Below, one piece after another: positions 9,096 through 11,533 of a stretch of 11,533 nucleotides of DNA. Below the pieces are notes generated by a model. It ran no database searches and was not told the DNA's origin. It was given only the letters and a program-made list of their open reading frames with translations. Both the position numbers and the translations under genes were made by a program. Numbering within the stretch: the first letter of the stretch is position 1; every line of letters starts with the position of its first letter. Origin of the DNA: Lachnospiraceae bacterium. Its GTDB lineage: Bacteria; Bacillota; Clostridia; Lachnospirales; Lachnospiraceae. The stretch lies in the NCBI GenBank assembly GCA_900755865.1, contig CAAEHZ010000467.1:1-11533 (forward strand), in the 5' to 3' direction.

Positions 9096-9104
9096 ATTAT
9101 AGCA
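9096..9104 (-). promoter_or_regulatory. Extended -10 promoter upstream of sua5/ywlC
   Basis: On the minus strand this reads TGCTATAAT, a perfect extended -10 element (TGnTATAAT). The -35 at 17-bp spacing (TTTCCC) is poor, as is common with extended -10 promoters. It lies in the 68-bp gap between the amidase stop and the sua5 gene. The predicted start of transcription near 9089 is next to the in-frame ATG at 9086-9088. It would drive sua5, rpiB, upp and the genes after them. Confidence 0.6.
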
Positions 9105-9132
9105 TATCCACCACAAAAGGGAAACCCCGCCC

Positions 9133-9867
9133 TTAGTTTTCTGACAAATATCTCAAAATTCCCATATGAATCGCCCACGCCACATATTCCTGATAGTCCT
9201 CCTGACAGAGTTTTTCCGCCTCCGCCCCGTTAGACAGAAATCCGCACTCTACTATTACAATGGGAACCGCCGTTTTTTTCAGGAGGTAATAACTGTCATT
9301 TGCCTTAATCTGCCGCCTGTTCCGGGTATCCACCTTCTCCACAAACTGCCTTTGGATTTCTTCTGCCAGACGCTGCCCTGAGGTGCTTCCGTTATAATAA
9401 AAGACCTGCGCTCCGTGAATTGACTCCTGGGGATAACTGTTCTGGTGAATGCTGACAGCAACGTCAGGTTGATTTTCCTCGATAATCTGGATTCGCTTTT
9501 TCATATCCTGTACCTTTTTGTTGGGCGCATCCGCATCATACAACCCTTCACTGCTTTCCCTTGTCATAATGACACGGATGTCATTTGCTTCCAGATATTT
9601 TTTCACCTTTTCCGTAATCTGCAAATTCACATCCTTTTCCTTTGCTCCGTTAATTCCGATTTTTCCCGGGTCATCCCCTCCGTGTCCCGCATCCAGCACC
9701 ACACATTTTTTCTCCTCTCCGTTCTTTACCCTGTTCCCTGAAGTATACACCACTGTTTCCCTTCCCACATAAACTGCCGCTGCAAGAAACAGTATCACCA
9801 AAACTGCCGAAAAAAGTCTTTGCTGAAAGCTTTTCAAATTTCCCTCCCCATTCTTTTTCCTTTTCAT
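9133..9867 (-). CDS. N-acetylmuramoyl-L-alanine amidase, CwlD-like (Amidase_3)
   Basis: Zinc amidase that cuts between muramic acid and L-alanine in peptidoglycan. Length is 244 residues. There is one N-terminal membrane anchor (about residues 18-35) after a basic MKRKKNGEGNLK, then the Amidase_3 domain from residue 55: VVLDAGHGGDDPGKIG with His62, AKEKDVNLQ with Glu77, VSIHQNSYPQE with His141, and IVIVECGFLSN with catalytic Glu207. A single domain without wall-binding repeats and with an N-terminal anchor matches CwlD, which in Bacillus helps make muramic delta-lactam in spore cortex. The CwlD name is likely but other single-domain amidases look alike. GGAGG is 7 nt before the ATG. It is the leftward gene of a divergent pair with the sortase. 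Confidence 0.92.
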   Translation of the reverse strand: MKRKKNGEGNLKSFQQRLFSAVLVILFLAAAVYVGRETVVYTSGNRVKNGEEKKCVVLDAGHGGDDPGKIGINGAKEKDVNLQITEKVKKYLEANDIRVIMTRESSEGLYDADAPNKKVQDMKKRIQIIEENQPDVAVSIHQNSYPQESIHGAQVFYYNGSTSGQRLAEEIQRQFVEKVDTRNRRQIKANDSYYLLKKTAVPIVIVECGFLSNGAEAEKLCQEDYQEYVAWAIHMGILRYLSEN

Positions 9868-9930
9868 CCCCTTGCCTCCGGTGCCGCAGGCAGATGAACT
9901 GTTACTTTCTATATATATTCGCTAAAACTG

Positions 9931-9959
9931 TTGCATTGCTCTTATTTTTAGTCTAATAT
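9931..9959 (+). promoter_or_regulatory. Tentative promoter of the sortase gene
   Basis: TTGCAT (9931-9936, 3 of 6), a 17-bp spacer and TAATAT (9954-9959, 4 of 6). This is weak by sequence but the best sigma-A-like candidate before the sortase gene. Its -10 occupies nearly the same bases as the -10 of the opposing amidase promoter. Confidence 0.35.
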
Positions 9960-9964
9960 AAGAG
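9939..9964. repeat. Inverted repeat in the amidase-sortase promoter region
   Basis: CTCTTAT (9939-9945) and ATAAGAG (9958-9964) are perfect 7-bp inverted arms with a 12-bp centre containing the palindromic TAGTCTA. The repeat covers the -10 boxes of both opposing promoters, so a bound regulator could affect both genes. AT richness makes chance possible. Confidence 0.4.
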
Positions 9965-9983
9965 TGATACTTTAAATTATCAA
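9955..9983 (-). promoter_or_regulatory. Putative sigma-A promoter of the amidase gene
   Basis: On the minus strand: TTGATA (9978-9983, 5 of 6), exactly 17 bp, TATATT (9955-9960, 5 of 6). Predicted start of transcription is near 9948, giving a leader of about 80 nt. This is the best-matching -35/-10 pair in the window. A CwlD used only in sporulation would instead be expected to have a sigma-E or sigma-G promoter. Confidence 0.6.
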
Positions 9984-9997
9984 AAAGAGGCTGGTTC

Positions 9998-10933
9998 ATG
10001 AATAACAAAAAACATTTTCTTTCTATATTATTAGCCTGTATTTCTGCAAGCTGTATTCTGGTTGCCGCCATTTTAGGTATCCAGCGATATATCATGGACC
10101 GACAGACAAAAGAAAATACCAGTAAATGGCAAAGCTCGGCAGCGGCAATAGAAGCCACCAGGGATAATTCCGTAACACCCTCCGGTACCAAAGAAAGCCA
10201 GGAAACGGACAGTACAACCTCCTCCGGCACGGATTCTTCAGAAGTCGCCCCGCCGGAACACGGTTCTCCCTCCGAAGCTGCTTCACCGGAAGTAACCGCT
10301 TCCCCTGCGCCGACTCCGACGCCGGTGGAAAATCCGTACAAAGACAGCTTTTCAGCCAACGAGGATATGGTTGCCTGGTTACAGATACCCGGAACCGTAA
10401 TTGACTATCCCGTCATGTGGACTCCAAAGGATGAAAACTATTATCTCAAGCGGGGCTTTGACGGTCAGAACAACTCCAACGGCTGCCTTATTCTGGACAC
10501 GGACAGTTGTTTAAATCCTCTGACCACCAACCTGATTATTCACGGACATAACATGAAATCCGGTGCCATGTTCGGTACTCTGGCAAATTATGCCAAAGAG
10601 GATTATTATAAAGACCACAAAAATATCATACTCTATACGGAAGAATGTCAGCGGAACTATGAAGTAATTGCCGTTTTCCGCTCCCAGGTATATAAGAAAA
10701 CCGATGAGGTATTTAAGTTTTACAAATTCTTTCAGGCAGACACCGAGGAAGAATTTGATGACTTTTATCAAAATATAAAAGCACTTTCCCTGTACGACAC
10801 AGGCGTTACCGCCAGCTTTGGCGACAACTTCCTGACCCTCTCTACCTGTACCTACCACGTGAAATACGGACGGTTTGTTGTTGTGGCAAAAGAAGTGGAG
10901 CCCGGTGACAGTTATCTGCCCGTCCACCAGTGA
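9998..10933 (+). CDS. srtB: Class B sortase
   Basis: Membrane-anchored transpeptidase that attaches surface proteins to peptidoglycan or builds pili. It has 311 residues: one N-terminal membrane helix (about 8-28), a Ser/Thr/Pro/Glu-rich low-complexity stalk (about 40-112), then the sortase B domain. Catalytic residues are visible: His184 in LIIHGHNMKSG, Cys284 in TLSTCTYH and Arg292 in YGRFVVVAKE. MVAWLQIPGTVIDYPVM (124-140) is the family's usual N-terminal domain motif. The stalk is longer than in the classic S. aureus SrtB. AGAGG lies 8 nt before the ATG. The next gene on the same strand encodes a secreted protein that might be a substrate or partner. Confidence 0.94.
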   Translation: MNNKKHFLSILLACISASCILVAAILGIQRYIMDRQTKENTSKWQSSAAAIEATRDNSVTPSGTKESQETDSTTSSGTDSSEVAPPEHGSPSEAASPEVTASPAPTPTPVENPYKDSFSANEDMVAWLQIPGTVIDYPVMWTPKDENYYLKRGFDGQNNSNGCLILDTDSCLNPLTTNLIIHGHNMKSGAMFGTLANYAKEDYYKDHKNIILYTEECQRNYEVIAVFRSQVYKKTDEVFKFYKFFQADTEEEFDDFYQNIKALSLYDTGVTASFGDNFLTLSTCTYHVKYGRFVVVAKEVEPGDSYLPVHQ

Positions 10934-10943
10934 AAGTACCGGC

Positions 10944-10968
10944 CTGTGACTATGCGTGCCAGTCACAG
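10944..10968 (+). other. Stem-loop between the sortase gene and the secreted-protein gene
   Basis: CTGTGACT (10944-10951) and AGTCACAG (10961-10968) form a perfect 8-bp stem with a 9-nt loop, just after the sortase stop. No T tract follows, so it is not a typical intrinsic terminator. It may separate the two messages by processing, stabilise an mRNA end, or act as a leaky terminator. Confidence 0.5.
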
Positions 10969-11013
10969 AGGGTATTCCATCTTACAAAATGGTACGCAGA
11001 AACGAGGACAAAT

Positions 11014-11533
11014 ATGAAAAAAATCCAATTACTCTCTACCGTGCTTGCCGCAGTATCCGTATTGGTTCTGCTGCCCGCAGGCAACTCTATTCAGGCAAAG
11101 GCTGCTGCCAAAAATTACGCAGTAAAGTACTGCACCGATGAGTGGCGTTACATGGAAGGTTCCACCTTCGATGACGACAAAGCAAGCCGCGAGGTTTACT
11201 ACTTGCAGCAGGATATCAAGGACGGGGACAGCGTAGCTGTTTACAACACAGATTCCGGCGCTTCCGACTTAAATCTCGGTACCGCAAAGCTGGATACCCT
11301 GACGGTCTGCAACACTGCATTAAGCATTATCTATACCGGCGGTGTCACCAACTGCCAGATTCTCGAGAACAGCACCTGCTCCGTAAATGGCAACGTGGAT
11401 AACGCATACGTTTACGATGTAGCATATGTTACCTTTACCGGCAATGTAACCGAGTTGAATGTTATCACAGAAGCTACTGATGAAATCAAATCCAATATCG
11501 GCTGCAAGGGGACCGGAGGAAACCTAAACGCTC
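11014..11533 (+). CDS. Secreted protein of unknown function, 3' end cut by window edge
   Basis: The open frame starts at ATG 11014-11016 with GAGGA 6 nt upstream and runs to the edge, 173 codons seen. Residues 1-30 are a clear signal peptide: MKK, a hydrophobic core LLSTVLAAVSVLVLL, and a likely cut near QAKA. The mature part is rich in Asn, Thr, Val and Asp, with five cysteines (40, 99, 114, 122, 164). From about residue 93 there are short beta-like stretches that recur roughly every 15-20 residues (LTVCN, IIYTGG, SVNGNV, VTFTGNV, LNVIT), which suggests a parallel beta-helix. No family was recognised. Its place 80 bp after a sortase gene, on the same strand, makes a surface protein plausible; the C-terminus that could carry a sorting signal is not in the window. 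Confidence 0.8.
   Translation, partial: MKKIQLLSTVLAAVSVLVLLPAGNSIQAKAAAKNYAVKYCTDEWRYMEGSTFDDDKASREVYYLQQDIKDGDSVAVYNTDSGASDLNLGTAKLDTLTVCNTALSIIYTGGVTNCQILENSTCSVNGNVDNAYVYDVAYVTFTGNVTELNVITEATDEIKSNIGCKGTGGNLNA

Noticed and set aside
9922..10359. Minus-strand open frame opposite the sortase start
   Set aside because: It mirrors the low-complexity Ser/Pro/Glu stalk of the sortase and crosses the promoter region; there is no ribosome binding site or family match.
10956..11141. Plus-strand 61-codon open frame starting inside the hairpin after the sortase gene
   Set aside because: It overlaps the signal-peptide gene at 11014 in another frame. That frame has a ribosome binding site and a textbook signal peptide; this one has neither.

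Overview
The window looks like chromosomal DNA from an anaerobic, endospore-forming Firmicute of the Lachnospiraceae/Clostridia type. The evidence is AGGAGG-type ribosome binding sites, moderate GC, the protein sequences themselves, CwlD-like and SleB/CwlJ-like wall enzymes, a class B sortase, and an F-type ATP synthase operon placed next to upp, rpiB and sua5 much as in Bacillus. This assignment is inferred from recognised families; no database was searched.

Layout. Positions 1-4345 on the minus strand hold the start of an F1Fo ATP synthase operon, in transcription order atpZ-like, atpI, atpB (a), atpE (c), atpF (b), atpH (delta) and atpA (alpha, cut by the left edge). A 151-bp divergent promoter region (4346-4496) separates it from a plus-strand PAT-type N-acetyltransferase gene (4497-5048). 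That gene overlaps tail-to-tail by 4 bp with a minus-strand run: sua5/tsaC, rpiB, upp, dCMP deaminase and a secreted coiled-coil plus SleB-type wall hydrolase (9064 down to 5045). Upstream on the same strand is a membrane-anchored CwlD-like amidase (9133-9867). A 130-bp region (9868-9997) carries opposing promoters. To its right, on the plus strand, are a class B sortase (9998-10933) and the 5' part of a secreted protein of unknown function (11014 to the right edge).

How the genes fit together. The atp genes make the membrane rotor, stator and part of the catalytic head of ATP synthase, with AtpI and AtpZ as accessory membrane proteins. The c subunit carries the residue set of sodium-binding rings, so the enzyme is predicted to couple to Na+. 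The middle cluster is housekeeping: t6A tRNA modification (Sua5), pentose phosphate interconversion (RpiB), uracil salvage (Upp) and dUMP supply (dCMP deaminase). Four genes concern the envelope: two peptidoglycan hydrolases, a sortase, and a secreted protein that may be a partner of the sortase.

No gene-free stretch exceeds 300 bp. No tRNA, rRNA, CRISPR array, transposase or phage gene was seen. The window is mostly ordinary core genome. The points most worth checking are the Na+ signature of the c ring, the overlapping opposing promoters between amidase and sortase, two promoters placed so that transcripts would begin at or next to an ATG, the antisense acetyltransferase between two same-strand operons, and the unidentified secreted protein beside the sortase.
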